64,000 nt of DNA from an uncultured beta proteobacterium. GTDB lineage: Bacteria; Pseudomonadota; Gammaproteobacteria; Burkholderiales; Burkholderiaceae_C. The stretch is taken from the NCBI GenBank assembly GCA_903938815.1, contig CAJAES010000014.1, positions 62,001 through 126,000 of the forward strand, read 5' to 3'. The notes beneath the pieces were generated by a model, which did no database searches, was not told the DNA's origin, and saw only the letters and a list, made by a program, of their open reading frames with translations. Made by a program: the position numbers and the translations under genes. Of this stretch, positions 36,384-44,722 are shown one piece after another; the first letter of the stretch is position 1; each line of letters opens with the position of its first letter.

Positions 36384-37732
36384 GTGTCTTCGATGCGCTG
36401 CGCCAGGCGCGCAATCTGCGCCCAGTCGTGCGTGATGATGTCCTGCGCATGCGCGAGGTGGTTGCGCAGCGATTCCATGTCCTTGATGACACGCTGCGCA
36501 GCGCCCTTGGTCTCGAAGCCATAGGCCGCGAGCTGGGCGGCGTCCTGCATCAGCACGGTGGCCTTGTCGGCCAGTTGCAGGCAGTCCACCAGGTCGGGCT
36601 GCTGGCCTCGGCGGCGCCTCTCCTCCAGCAGTTCCTGGGCCTTGTCGAGCCGGCTGCGTGAGAGCAGCCGTGTCCAGTTGCCGTCGGGCCAGTGGCTGCG
36701 CAGACGCGACGTGAGGTCCATCTCCACGAGGGTGACGATGCCGAAGAGCCACATGCGCACGATGGGCTTCTGGATGTCGCCGCGCGTGATGACACCCGGC
36801 ACGTTGCCCATCGCGGTGACGAAGCAGAAGTCGAAGCGGTAGAGCACACCGATGACGTCGGACAGCGGGGCGTCGCCCGGCAGCAGCTGTGCCGGGACGA
36901 AGGGCCGCAGAACCGCGCCCGCCGTGCCTGCGCGCAGATCACCCGCGCGCACATAACCCACGCACAGGCCGGCTTGGCGCAGGCCCGCCACGGCCACGCC
37001 GCGCCTGTCGAGATGTGAGGCCATGTCGTCCGCGGCATGGCCGGTGTCGAAGGACAGCAGCGGTTCGGACACGTCGCGCGCGGTGAACGCGGCGGTGAAC
37101 AGGCGCTGAGTGCGGCGCTGCGCATAGCTGGGTTCGGGGGGCAGCGGGGGCAGTTCGCCGGATTCCCAGGTCAGTGCCGGACGCGGCAGCCCCAGGCGCT
37201 GTGCGCAGCTGGCCATGGCCTGCTGCGCGCGGCGGTACAGGGTGCTGTCGCCGGCCGTCAGCACGCCCAGCAGCGCCGTTGCCTCGACGAGATAGACGCG
37301 GGCAAACGCCGGGTCGTGGCGGCAGATGTCGCGGCAGTTGTCGGTCAGGTCGGCCAGCTTGATGGTCTGCGCCCGGGCGCTGGCCTGGGCCAGGTGGTGC
37401 AGATCGATGGCCTTGCGAGCGGCCCGGTTGCCGTCGGCCGGCCGGCTGGCGTCGGTGAGTTCGGCCACCAGTTGCATCACCACCGGGCCGAAGGCGCGCT
37501 CGATGTCGCCGAAAGTGGCCGTGGTGTCTTCGACCGTGTCGTGCAGCCAGGCGGCAGCCAGAGTCTCCGGGTCGTCGCTGACCTCTGCCACCAGTTGCAC
37601 CACCGCCTTCAGGTGCACCTGATAAGGCTGCTGGCTGTACTTGCGCTGGTGACCGATATGTTCATGTGCCTGCGTCGCGAATACGCGGGCGCGCTCGACA
37701 AGGTCACATCTGGCCGAAGGGCTGTCTGACAT
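36365..37732 (-). CDS. HD (MESH1-like) hydrolase - CBS pair - HEPN-like fusion protein
   Basis: A 455-residue protein with three parts. (1) Residues about 10-170 form an HD domain of the RSH/MESH1 (alarmone hydrolase) type: RKYSQQPYQVHL with His40, LHDTVEDT with His64-Asp65, and KLADLTDN with Asp128/131. (2) Residues about 220-325 form a CBS-pair-like module (VSEPLLSFDTGHAADDMASH; FCFVTAMGNVPGVITRGDIQ). (3) A helical C-terminal region (about 330-450) includes SLRNHLAHAQDI, which is an R-x4-H motif (Arg423, His428) as in HEPN ribonucleases. It may hydrolyse (p)ppGpp or similar, with CBS sensing and RNA cleavage. Activity is inferred. ATG 37732. Confidence 0.78.
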   Translation of the reverse strand: MSDSPSARCDLVERARVFATQAHEHIGHQRKYSQQPYQVHLKAVVQLVAEVSDDPETLAAAWLHDTVEDTTATFGDIERAFGPVVMQLVAELTDASRPADGNRAARKAIDLHHLAQASARAQTIKLADLTDNCRDICRHDPAFARVYLVEATALLGVLTAGDSTLYRRAQQAMASCAQRLGLPRPALTWESGELPPLPPEPSYAQRRTQRLFTAAFTARDVSEPLLSFDTGHAADDMASHLDRRGVAVAGLRQAGLCVGYVRAGDLRAGTAGAVLRPFVPAQLLPGDAPLSDVIGVLYRFDFCFVTAMGNVPGVITRGDIQKPIVRMWLFGIVTLVEMDLTSRLRSHWPDGNWTRLLSRSRLDKAQELLEERRRRGQQPDLVDCLQLADKATVLMQDAAQLAAYGFETKGAAQRVIKDMESLRNHLAHAQDIITHDWAQIARLAQRIEDTLALTA

Positions 37733-37893
37733 GAATGGGTGTGGACATGGGTTTGACTTCGTCCGCGCAGGGGTGGGCCGCCCGCCTACGTGCCTTTGGC
37801 ACTGACTTTAATGGCTGTCTGAGCGTAGCCATGGTTCAAGCGCAGGCTCGCGCGAGCGGCTGCGCGGCCGTTGCGTGGCGGCTCGCCATGGCT

Positions 37894-39309
37894 TCAGCCG
37901 GACATCGTCCCGGGTATTGCGGCCGCCCGTCCGAGTGGCAGCGCAAGGCGCCGCGCGTCGTGCCGGCGGGATAGCGCGGCGTACACCAGGCCCCCCATCA
38001 CCAGGCTGGCCCACGCCGGCACTCCCACCTGCTGCACCGGCCACGCCAGCACGGCTGCCAGCACGGGCGCCAGCGCCAGCGGCGCCAGGCTGGGGCGGCC
38101 CTGCAGTCGGCGCTGCTGGTGCTGCGCCAGCCAGGCCAGCGGCAGGCAGAAAGCGGCGCAGAAGGCGGTGTAGTGCAGGCTGCCGGGCGAACCGGCAGCG
38201 CCGAGTGTCAGCACCGCTGCCGTGGCCAGCAGCCACGCCAGCAGGTACTCGCGGCGCCAGCGCACCTCATTGGCGCCGAGGTCGCCGCTGGGCACGCCCG
38301 GCAGCAGCGCCAGCAGCGCCTGCTCGCGCCGCCGTGCCCACAGGCGCGACAGCCGGCCGTGCTGCGTGCTGGCGATCATCGAGAACACGCCGATGCACAC
38401 GCCGAAGCGGCTGAAATCGATCATCTCCTGCAGGTCGATGTCGGACCCGCTGCGCCACCGGCCGAGCCCGATGACGGCGGGTGTGATGAACAGCAGCGCG
38501 CCCACCCACAGCAGTTCGGCCCACTGGCCGCCCAGGCCCAGGCCCAGGTTCACGCGGGCACCCAGCGGCGCAGCGGCGCCTTGGGCCAGCACCCGTCGGC
38601 GCCAGACCAGCCGTGGCCAGTCGAACAGTCGCACCAGCGCACGCAGCGGCAGGCTCAGCTCGCTGGACGGGAGGCCGCGTCCCTCGCGCTCCGCCGCCTC
38701 GGCGCGCCGCCAGCGTGCACCGCGCGCCTCGTGCCAGCGGTGCAGCGGGCCGCCGTTGCCGATGGACGCCGCCAGCACCAAGCCGGCCACCAGCAGCCCC
38801 AGCGCCTGCACACCACGCGATGCGCCGGCCACCTCGGCGGCCCAGGCGTGCAGCGGCGTCCAGGGGCCCAGCAGGCTGGCGGGCAGCCACAGCCAGGGCT
38901 CGCGCGCCAGCCAGGCCATTACCACCACCACCGGCAGCACGATCCAGAACCAGGGCCTCACGGTGCCCAGGGCGAGCGTGAGGACGGCCACCGCGCCGGC
39001 GGTCACCAGTGCACCGTGCACCAGCAGTTGCAGTTGCAGCGCGTGCGCATGGCCGGGCAGCAGGCGCGCCAGGGCCGGCTGGTTCTGCCGTTGCAGGCCC
39101 TCTGCCAGCAGCCACCAAAGCCAGGCTAGCAAGACCAGCCCCAGTGCGCCGAGCCACAGCCGTGACTGCGCCGGCCACACCAGCACCATCTGCAGCACGC
39201 CCAGCGTGCAGACGAGCGGGCCCACCCAGGGCCGGCGCCAGCCGGTGTCCAGGCGCCGCGCCTGCCAGGGCTGTCGCAGCAGCGCGAGATGACGGGCGGT
39301 GACGCTCAT
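37894..39309 (-). CDS. ABC transporter membrane protein (putative permease)
   Basis: A 471-residue protein with about 11 hydrophobic segments (ALGLVLLAWLWWLLAEGLQ; VLPVVVVMAWLA; AELLWVGALLFITPAVIGLG). It is the membrane component of the ABC module and couples to the upstream ATPase (ATGA overlap, start 39309). Substrate unknown; modules with a YtrA-type GntR regulator often act in cell-envelope stress or peptide efflux. Confidence 0.7.
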   Translation of the reverse strand: MSVTARHLALLRQPWQARRLDTGWRRPWVGPLVCTLGVLQMVLVWPAQSRLWLGALGLVLLAWLWWLLAEGLQRQNQPALARLLPGHAHALQLQLLVHGALVTAGAVAVLTLALGTVRPWFWIVLPVVVVMAWLAREPWLWLPASLLGPWTPLHAWAAEVAGASRGVQALGLLVAGLVLAASIGNGGPLHRWHEARGARWRRAEAAEREGRGLPSSELSLPLRALVRLFDWPRLVWRRRVLAQGAAAPLGARVNLGLGLGGQWAELLWVGALLFITPAVIGLGRWRSGSDIDLQEMIDFSRFGVCIGVFSMIASTQHGRLSRLWARRREQALLALLPGVPSGDLGANEVRWRREYLLAWLLATAAVLTLGAAGSPGSLHYTAFCAAFCLPLAWLAQHQQRRLQGRPSLAPLALAPVLAAVLAWPVQQVGVPAWASLVMGGLVYAALSRRHDARRLALPLGRAAAIPGTMSG

Positions 39310-40211
39310 GTCAGCGCCTCGAACAGGTCTTCGAGGCTCGCTCGCTGCGCCACCAGGCCCGGCGCCAGTGCGGCCTCATCGACGCGCCGCACCAGCCAGC
39401 GGCCGGGCCGGCGCGACAGCACCTCCACGCCCACCCCCGCCCGCGGGAGCGCGGCCAGAAGCGCCTCGGGGCCGATGAGCAGGCGGGTTTCCTCGAGCAG
39501 CTCGTCCAGCGGCGACTGCAGCGCGATGCGGCCCTCGCGCAGGAAGGCCACGTTGAAGGCCACGCGCTCCAGGTCGGACAGGATGTGGGTGCTGAAGACG
39601 ACGGTCGTGCCGCGGTCCAGCACCTGCTCCACCAGCTCGCGCAGGAAATCGCGCCGCGCCAGCGGGTCCAGGCTGGCCACCGGCTCGTCCAGAACCAGCA
39701 GCTCGGGTTCGTGGGCCAGCGCGCGGATCAGCGACAGCCGCTGCTGCTGGCCCCCGCTCATGCGGCCGATGGGGATGTCGCGCGGCACCGCCCAGCGCTC
39801 GAGCAGCCCTTGCACCTTCGTGTCGTTCCAGCGCGGGTAGAAGCTGCGGAAGTAGGCCAGCAGCTCGTCGGCACGCAGTTCCTCGAAGAGGTCGCTCTGC
39901 TGCGGCACGTAGCCGATGCGGGCCCGCGCGGCATCGTCCAGCCGCGCCGCCGGCTGCCCGAAGAGCTGCACGCTGCCGGCAGACGCCTCACGCAGCCCCA
40001 GCAGCGCTTCCAGCAGCGTGGTCTTGCCGGCGCCGTTGCGGCCGAGCAGGCCGACCACCTGGCCGGGGTCGAGCCGCCACTGCAGGCCCTGCAGCACCGG
40101 CTGCCCACCATAGGCGAGCGTGAGGCCTTCGATCTCGGCTCGGGGCGCCATGGCGGGCCATGCAGCGGCACTGCTGAGCACGAGGCCGGCGGAAGAAGCG
40201 CTGGAGTTCAT
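39306..40211 (-). CDS. ABC transporter ATP-binding protein (YtrB/CcmA-like)
   Basis: A 301-residue ATPase with Walker A GLLGRNGAGKTTLLEALLG, Q-loop YVPQQSDLF, signature MSGGQQQRLSLIRALA and Walker B LLVLDEPVASLDPLARR. A C-terminal ~75-residue regulatory tail follows. The frame is open further upstream, but the ATG at 40211 overlaps the GntR stop (ATGA) and gives a normal N-terminus. Confidence 0.9.
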   Translation of the reverse strand: MNSSASSAGLVLSSAAAWPAMAPRAEIEGLTLAYGGQPVLQGLQWRLDPGQVVGLLGRNGAGKTTLLEALLGLREASAGSVQLFGQPAARLDDAARARIGYVPQQSDLFEELRADELLAYFRSFYPRWNDTKVQGLLERWAVPRDIPIGRMSGGQQQRLSLIRALAHEPELLVLDEPVASLDPLARRDFLRELVEQVLDRGTTVVFSTHILSDLERVAFNVAFLREGRIALQSPLDELLEETRLLIGPEALLAALPRAGVGVEVLSRRPGRWLVRRVDEAALAPGLVAQRASLEDLFEALT

Positions 40212-40615
40212 CGTGGGGTTTCCGGTTCGGAGGGGTCCAGCAGGCGCGCGAAGAGCTCGAGCGCCTGGGTCTTGGGAATGCCGAGTTCGCGGGTCTCGGC
40301 TGCTGCGCGCTGCAGCGTGGGCATCAGCTGCTCGATGCGGTCGCGTGCCGCGGCTGGCCGGGCGTGCCCGGCAGCGATCAGCATCGGCAGGCCGCGGCGG
40401 CGCTCGAGCAGGCCCTCGGTCTCGAGCAGGCTGTAGGCCTTGGAGATCGTCATGGGGTGCACCGCGAGCTCCAGCGCCAGTTCGCGCACCGAGGGCAGCT
40501 CCTGGCCGGCCAGCCACTGCCCGGCCGCGACCCGCCGGCGCAGCTGGTCCATCAGCTGGCGGTAGATGGGCTCGGCCGAGCCGGTGTTGATCTGGAAGTG
40601 GATCCGGGTGTCCAT
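40208..40615 (-). CDS. GntR-family transcriptional regulator, YtrA subfamily
   Basis: A 135-residue regulator. The N-terminal winged helix reads PIYRQLMDQLRRRVAAGQWL, LPSVRELALELAVHPMTISK and YSLLETEGLLERRRGLPMLI. The short C-terminal helix is typical of YtrA-type GntR proteins that sit at the head of ABC operons. It likely represses the gntR-ABC operon by binding the repeat just upstream. Confidence 0.92.
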   Translation of the reverse strand: MDTRIHFQINTGSAEPIYRQLMDQLRRRVAAGQWLAGQELPSVRELALELAVHPMTISKAYSLLETEGLLERRRGLPMLIAAGHARPAAARDRIEQLMPTLQRAAAETRELGIPKTQALELFARLLDPSEPETPR

Positions 40616-40824
40616 GTGAACTAGTGTACGGGTGCAGTAGTACAGTGTGTCAACCCCCCCCCCCTCCCTGGGTGCCATTCCCGCACCACTGCGGCCTTCA
40701 AGCTTGGGGATGCGGGCGCAGCAACGCTGCGGGGCGAAGCACACTCCGGCCAAGCCGGCACCCCGACCGGCGTTCCGGACAGCGCCCGGAACATCCCCTG
40801 CACAGGCCCGCGCAGGAGACACCC
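40616..40824. other. Intergenic region with an 11-C tract
   Basis: This lies between the leftward gntR and a rightward truncated signal-peptide ORF. It holds the GntR-type repeat, a run of 11 C (40654-40664), and an imperfect GC-rich stretch with no gene. Confidence 0.5.
40622..40649 (-). promoter_or_regulatory. Candidate GntR operator upstream of the ABC operon
   Basis: On the leftward strand ACTGTAC, a 10-nt spacer and GTACACT form an inverted repeat with one mismatch, beginning 7 nt before the GntR start. GTAC-centred repeats are usual for YtrA-type regulators. Confidence 0.5.
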
Positions 40825-40950
40825 ATGCAACTCGCCCGATTCCGCGCCCCTGCGGCCGCCGCTTCGTTCGCGGCCCTGGCACTGTCTGCCCTTTCCGCGC
40901 GCGGCTGGCGCACGCAGTCCCGGCGGCGCTCAGCTGGCCATCAGGCCTAG
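40825..40950 (+). pseudogene. Orphan signal peptide / truncated secreted-protein gene
   Basis: A 41-codon ORF with a good ribosome site (GGAG at about 40813-40816) encodes MQLARFRAPAAAASFAALAL and SALSARGWR. That is a classic signal peptide, followed by a few basic residues and a stop. Its 3' end runs into the 3' end of the opposite-strand DUF1501 gene. It looks like the surviving start of a secreted-protein gene cut by a deletion or rearrangement. Confidence 0.45.
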
Positions 40951-42351
40951 CGGGTCGAAGTTGCCGAGGTTCGGCAGCACGGTGCCGAGCTCCGACCGGG
41001 ACAGGCCCATCCAGCCGCCCAGCGAAGCCGCGAGCTGGGTCACCGATGTCGTGGGCAGCAGCCGGCCCGAGCCGACGTCGGTGCTGGTGCGCAGCGCCAC
41101 GGTCGGGAAGGCGCCGTGGATGCGCCCGCCCAGGGTGGCGCCGCCGGCCACGAAGTGATGCGCGCCCCAGCCGTGGTCGCAGCCGTCGCCGTTGTTGGTG
41201 AGCGCGCGGCCGAAGTCCGACGCGGTGAAGAGCGTCACGTTCGGCAGCAACCCCGCGGTGTTCAGCGTCGACAGGAACCAGTCTGCCGATGCCGCCACCT
41301 GTGCCGTCAGGCCGGGTTGGTCGCGCATCTGGTGCGCGTGGGTGTCGAAGCCGCCCATCTGCACCATGAAGACCTGGCGCCGCAGCCCCAGCGCCGGTGC
41401 GGCCTGGATGATGCGGGCCACGATGCGCAGCTGCTGAGCCAGGCGCACCTGGGCCAGCGTGGTGGTGCCGGCGCCGTCGGGCAGGGCGGTGGCGGGCAGG
41501 GCCGGCACGGGCAGTGCGTCCAGCGCGGTCTTGAGCGTGCCGTTGGCCGCCACGGCGCGCTGCAGCACGCGGGCGTACTCGGCCTCCAGCGCGCCCTGCG
41601 GCGTGGCGCCCAGGCGGCGCTGCATCACGGCGCGCACGGTGCCCGAGCCGGCCGTCCAGCCGCTGTTGAGCGCGTTGATGGTGACCGGGCCATCGGTGCC
41701 CACCTGGAACTGCGTGACGGCGCTGCCCGACAGGAAGACGGCGTTGCCCGAAGCCGAGATGGCGGTGAAGACGGGTTGGTCGTTGGCGGCCATGAGCAGG
41801 TCGCCCATGCGGCCGCCCCAGCCGCTGCGCGCGCCTTCGGGTGAAAGGCTCTGCCAGGTGCTCTGCTGGTCGTTGTGCGAGAAGAGCTTGGCCGGGCGGC
41901 CCAGGCCGGTGTCGTACTCGGCCAGGGTCAGCGGGCGGTCCAGCGGGCCCACGTTGGCCAGCACGGCGGCCTGGCCGCCCTGGTACCAGGTGCGCAGGGG
42001 CTGCAGCTCCTGCGGCATGCCAAAGCTGCGGCCGGCGGCCTGCCCGCCGCCGCCGATGGGCAGCAGCTGGGCGGCAGGCAATGCCAGGTCGGTGCGGGCC
42101 GCGGCGTAGGCGGCGTATTCGTCGCTGGCGGTGGGCACCACCCAGTTGTGGCTGTCGTTGCCGCCGGCCATGAACAGGCACACCAGCGCGCGGTAGTCGT
42201 TGCCCTGCGCGCGCGCCTGCTGGGCCGCCAGCGCCCCGATGCCGGCCAGGCCGAAGCTCAGCGGTTGGCCCAGATGGCGCAGTCCCGGCAGTGCGGCAGC
42301 GGTGCCCAGCGCCGCGGCGGCGCGGAAGAAGTGGCGTCGGGAGGCTGTCAT
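40930..42351 (-). CDS. DUF1501 protein
   Basis: A 473-residue secreted protein. It begins with a possible Tat-like signal (MTASRRHFFRAAAALG). The DUF1501 body includes ALVCLFMAGGNDSHNWVVPT, QVFMVQMGGFDTHAHQM and HGWGAHHFVAGGATLGGRIH, with His/Asp residues that resemble sulfatase/phosphatase-like alpha/beta folds. Function is unproven. It is translationally coupled to the DUF1800 gene (ATGA). Confidence 0.9.
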   Translation of the reverse strand: MTASRRHFFRAAAALGTAAALPGLRHLGQPLSFGLAGIGALAAQQARAQGNDYRALVCLFMAGGNDSHNWVVPTASDEYAAYAAARTDLALPAAQLLPIGGGGQAAGRSFGMPQELQPLRTWYQGGQAAVLANVGPLDRPLTLAEYDTGLGRPAKLFSHNDQQSTWQSLSPEGARSGWGGRMGDLLMAANDQPVFTAISASGNAVFLSGSAVTQFQVGTDGPVTINALNSGWTAGSGTVRAVMQRRLGATPQGALEAEYARVLQRAVAANGTLKTALDALPVPALPATALPDGAGTTTLAQVRLAQQLRIVARIIQAAPALGLRRQVFMVQMGGFDTHAHQMRDQPGLTAQVAASADWFLSTLNTAGLLPNVTLFTASDFGRALTNNGDGCDHGWGAHHFVAGGATLGGRIHGAFPTVALRTSTDVGSGRLLPTTSVTQLAASLGGWMGLSRSELGTVLPNLGNFDPLGLMAS

Positions 42352-44543
42352 CGTTGCACCAGGTATTCGGGGGCGGTCATGGCCATCAGCACGGCCACGC
42401 GGGCGCGGTCGCGATGGTTCGCGGCGGTTTGTCCTGTGACGCCGGCCACGCCCTCGGCGATGTCGCTGCGCACGCTGGCAGGCATGCGGCCTGCAAACAG
42501 CAGCAGGTCCAGGTGGGCCAGCATGCCGTCCAGGTCGCCGGCGGCGGCCAGCGCGGTCAGCGCCGGGTAGACGCTGCTCACGTCGTTGGCGCTGCCCGTC
42601 CAGCCGACGCCGCCCGTGACCATCTGCTGCGCCGTGTTGACCCATTGCGCGACGGTGGTCTCGTTGACGATCTGGAACTCCGGCGCGGTCATGCCCCCGG
42701 CCGACAGCGCGGTGTTGGGCGGCACGTAGCCGGGCCGGAAGTAGCCGAAGACCGAGGCCGCCGCCAGCACCGTCTGCTGCAGGCTCTGCCCCTCGTAGGC
42801 CATCATGAAATCGCCCGTGCTGGACGTGGCCTCGAACGCGCGCATCCAATGCGCCATGCGCAGCACCGGCTCGCGCAGCTTGCCCTGGTCGCCGGCGGGT
42901 GCGGTGCGGGCCTCCGGGTCCAGCAGCACGGCGCGCACCACCGCGGCCAGGTCGCCGCGCACGCCGCGCCCGTTGTTGTTGAACGCCGCGGTCACGCGTG
43001 CCACGTAGGCGGGGCTCGGGTGGCTGGTCACCAGCCGCTGGATCAGCTGGCGGCCGATGAAGGGGCCGACGTTGGGGTGGTTGAACAGCGTGTCCAGCGC
43101 CATTCGCAGGCTCTCGCGGGCGCTGGTGTTGGCCGGGATGGTCACGGCCCAGGCCTTGCCGGCGAACAGCGGCTTGGCGGCGGTGGAGTGCTGGCCCGGG
43201 TAGGGCTTCATCGGCAGCAGGTCGATCTTCTGGTCGCCGGTGGTGGAGTAGCTCGGGTTCTTCCAGCGGAAGTTGTCGAACGTGAGTTCGTTGTCCGGGA
43301 AGCCCCAGCTCCAACCCGTGAAGACCTTGGCCATGGCCATCACGTCGGCGTTGCCGTAGGTCTCGATGGCCTGGCCCTTGTTGTCGCGCTTGACGCTGCC
43401 GTCGGCGTTCAGCTCCACCAGGCCGATGGCGAAGAGCTGCATCAGCTCGCGCGCGAAGTTCTCGTCCGGGCTGCGGCCGGTGGCGGCGTCCTCGGGCTGG
43501 TTGCGCATGTGCGACAGGTAGATGCCCATCGCCGGGCTGAGCGCAATGGCCTCGAGCAGGTTGCGGTAGTTGCCGAACGCGTGCTGGTTCAGGGTGTCCA
43601 GGTACTGCGCGTAGGCGCGCGTGTCGAAGAACAGGTTGCTGTCGGCCCGGGACACCATCAGGATGTGGTGCAGCGCGAATGCGGTGCGGCGGCGCAGCTG
43701 GTCGGGGCGGTTCGCCACGTTGGCCCAGAAGCGCTGGGCGGGCCAGCTGTCGCTGAAGTTCGCGCCGCCCGGGCGCCAGGCGTCGCCCCGGTCGTAGCGG
43801 CGCTGCACATCGGGCACGAACACGGGCTCGTGCGGCATGGCCAGTTGCGCGTCCACCCACGCGGCGGCGCCGGTGGCGGCTACGCGGTCGACTTCTGCCG
43901 CGGTGGGGCCGAAGCTGGCCTGCTGCAGGAAGCGCGATGCCGCGTTGCGCGCGGAAGCGTCGGTGGCGGCGGGCGCGGCAGGCCAGCGCAGGCGCAGCGT
44001 GCCGGACCAGTAGAGCGCGCTCTGGCCGGGCACGGTGTCGGCGTTGTCGAAGGCCTGCGCGCCGTTGCCGCGGTCCACCACGGCCCCGGGTGCGGTGGGC
44101 AGCAGGAAGCGCTGGCCGTCGGTGATGTACAGCACGTGCAGGTTGCGGTCTTCGCCGCCGCCCGAGCCGTCGTTGGTGAAGGTCACTTCCAGCAGCGCGC
44201 CGTCGGCCACGGGTGCGGCGGGCGTGAAGCTGTAGTCGGTGGGCGTGGTGCTCGCCACGTCGGCGCTGCCCAGCAGCAGGCCGTCGAGCCGCACTTCCAT
44301 GCGCGCGCCGATGCCGGCTGCCAGGTCGGCGCGGGCACGCACCACCACCAGGGGCTGGCGCACCGGCGGTGCGGGCTGGGCAATGGGGTCGGGCGCCGAG
44401 GCCACGGGCGCCGGCGTGGGCGCCGGTGCGGCAACGGGGGTCTCGTCGGCAGCGCCGCCGCCGCCGCCGCAGGCGGTCAGCAGCGCGGCGGTGGCCAGGG
44501 CGGTCAAGGCGGCAAGGGCGGCACGCAGGGCAGGGCGAGGCAT
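42348..44543 (-). CDS. DUF1800 lipoprotein with carbohydrate-binding module
   Basis: A 731-residue lipoprotein: lipobox LLTAC at about residue 25, then GGGGG and a Pro/Ala linker. Residues about 65-145 resemble a calcium-dependent xylan-binding (CBM60-like) module: GIGARMEVRLDGLLLGSADV, then LEVTFTNDGSGGGEDRNLHV. The remainder is DUF1800 (ASRFLQQASFGPTAAEVDRV; DENFARELMQLFAIGLVELN; GQLIQRLVTSHPSPAYVARV-like). The pair DUF1800-DUF1501 is widespread, but the CBM-like insert suggests a surface glycan target. The function is inferred. Start ATG 44543. Confidence 0.85.
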   Translation of the reverse strand: MPRPALRAALAALTALATAALLTACGGGGGAADETPVAAPAPTPAPVASAPDPIAQPAPPVRQPLVVVRARADLAAGIGARMEVRLDGLLLGSADVASTTPTDYSFTPAAPVADGALLEVTFTNDGSGGGEDRNLHVLYITDGQRFLLPTAPGAVVDRGNGAQAFDNADTVPGQSALYWSGTLRLRWPAAPAATDASARNAASRFLQQASFGPTAAEVDRVAATGAAAWVDAQLAMPHEPVFVPDVQRRYDRGDAWRPGGANFSDSWPAQRFWANVANRPDQLRRRTAFALHHILMVSRADSNLFFDTRAYAQYLDTLNQHAFGNYRNLLEAIALSPAMGIYLSHMRNQPEDAATGRSPDENFARELMQLFAIGLVELNADGSVKRDNKGQAIETYGNADVMAMAKVFTGWSWGFPDNELTFDNFRWKNPSYSTTGDQKIDLLPMKPYPGQHSTAAKPLFAGKAWAVTIPANTSARESLRMALDTLFNHPNVGPFIGRQLIQRLVTSHPSPAYVARVTAAFNNNGRGVRGDLAAVVRAVLLDPEARTAPAGDQGKLREPVLRMAHWMRAFEATSSTGDFMMAYEGQSLQQTVLAAASVFGYFRPGYVPPNTALSAGGMTAPEFQIVNETTVAQWVNTAQQMVTGGVGWTGSANDVSSVYPALTALAAAGDLDGMLAHLDLLLFAGRMPASVRSDIAEGVAGVTGQTAANHRDRARVAVLMAMTAPEYLVQR

Positions 44544-44710
44544 GGGGCGCGTGCGGCCGTGGTGCGGCCGCCTGTGGACGGGGTTCCCTTCGTTGTCGTC
44601 CTCCCACGCCGGGCCTTGAGGTGTGCAGGTGCAACAGGCTGCGTCGGCGCGTGTCCGCGCAGCCGCGCTTTGTCCAGTTCGTCACGCAGGCCGCTGCTGT
44701 CCGTCTCCCA

Positions 44711-44716
44711 TAATCT
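44711..44716 (+). promoter_or_regulatory. Candidate -10 for leaderless ugd
   Basis: TAATCT ends 6 nt before the ugd ATG, so transcription would begin at about the A of the start codon. No ribosome binding site lies between, which supports a leaderless mRNA. The -35 is poor. Confidence 0.4.
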
Positions 44717-44722
44717 TCGGCT

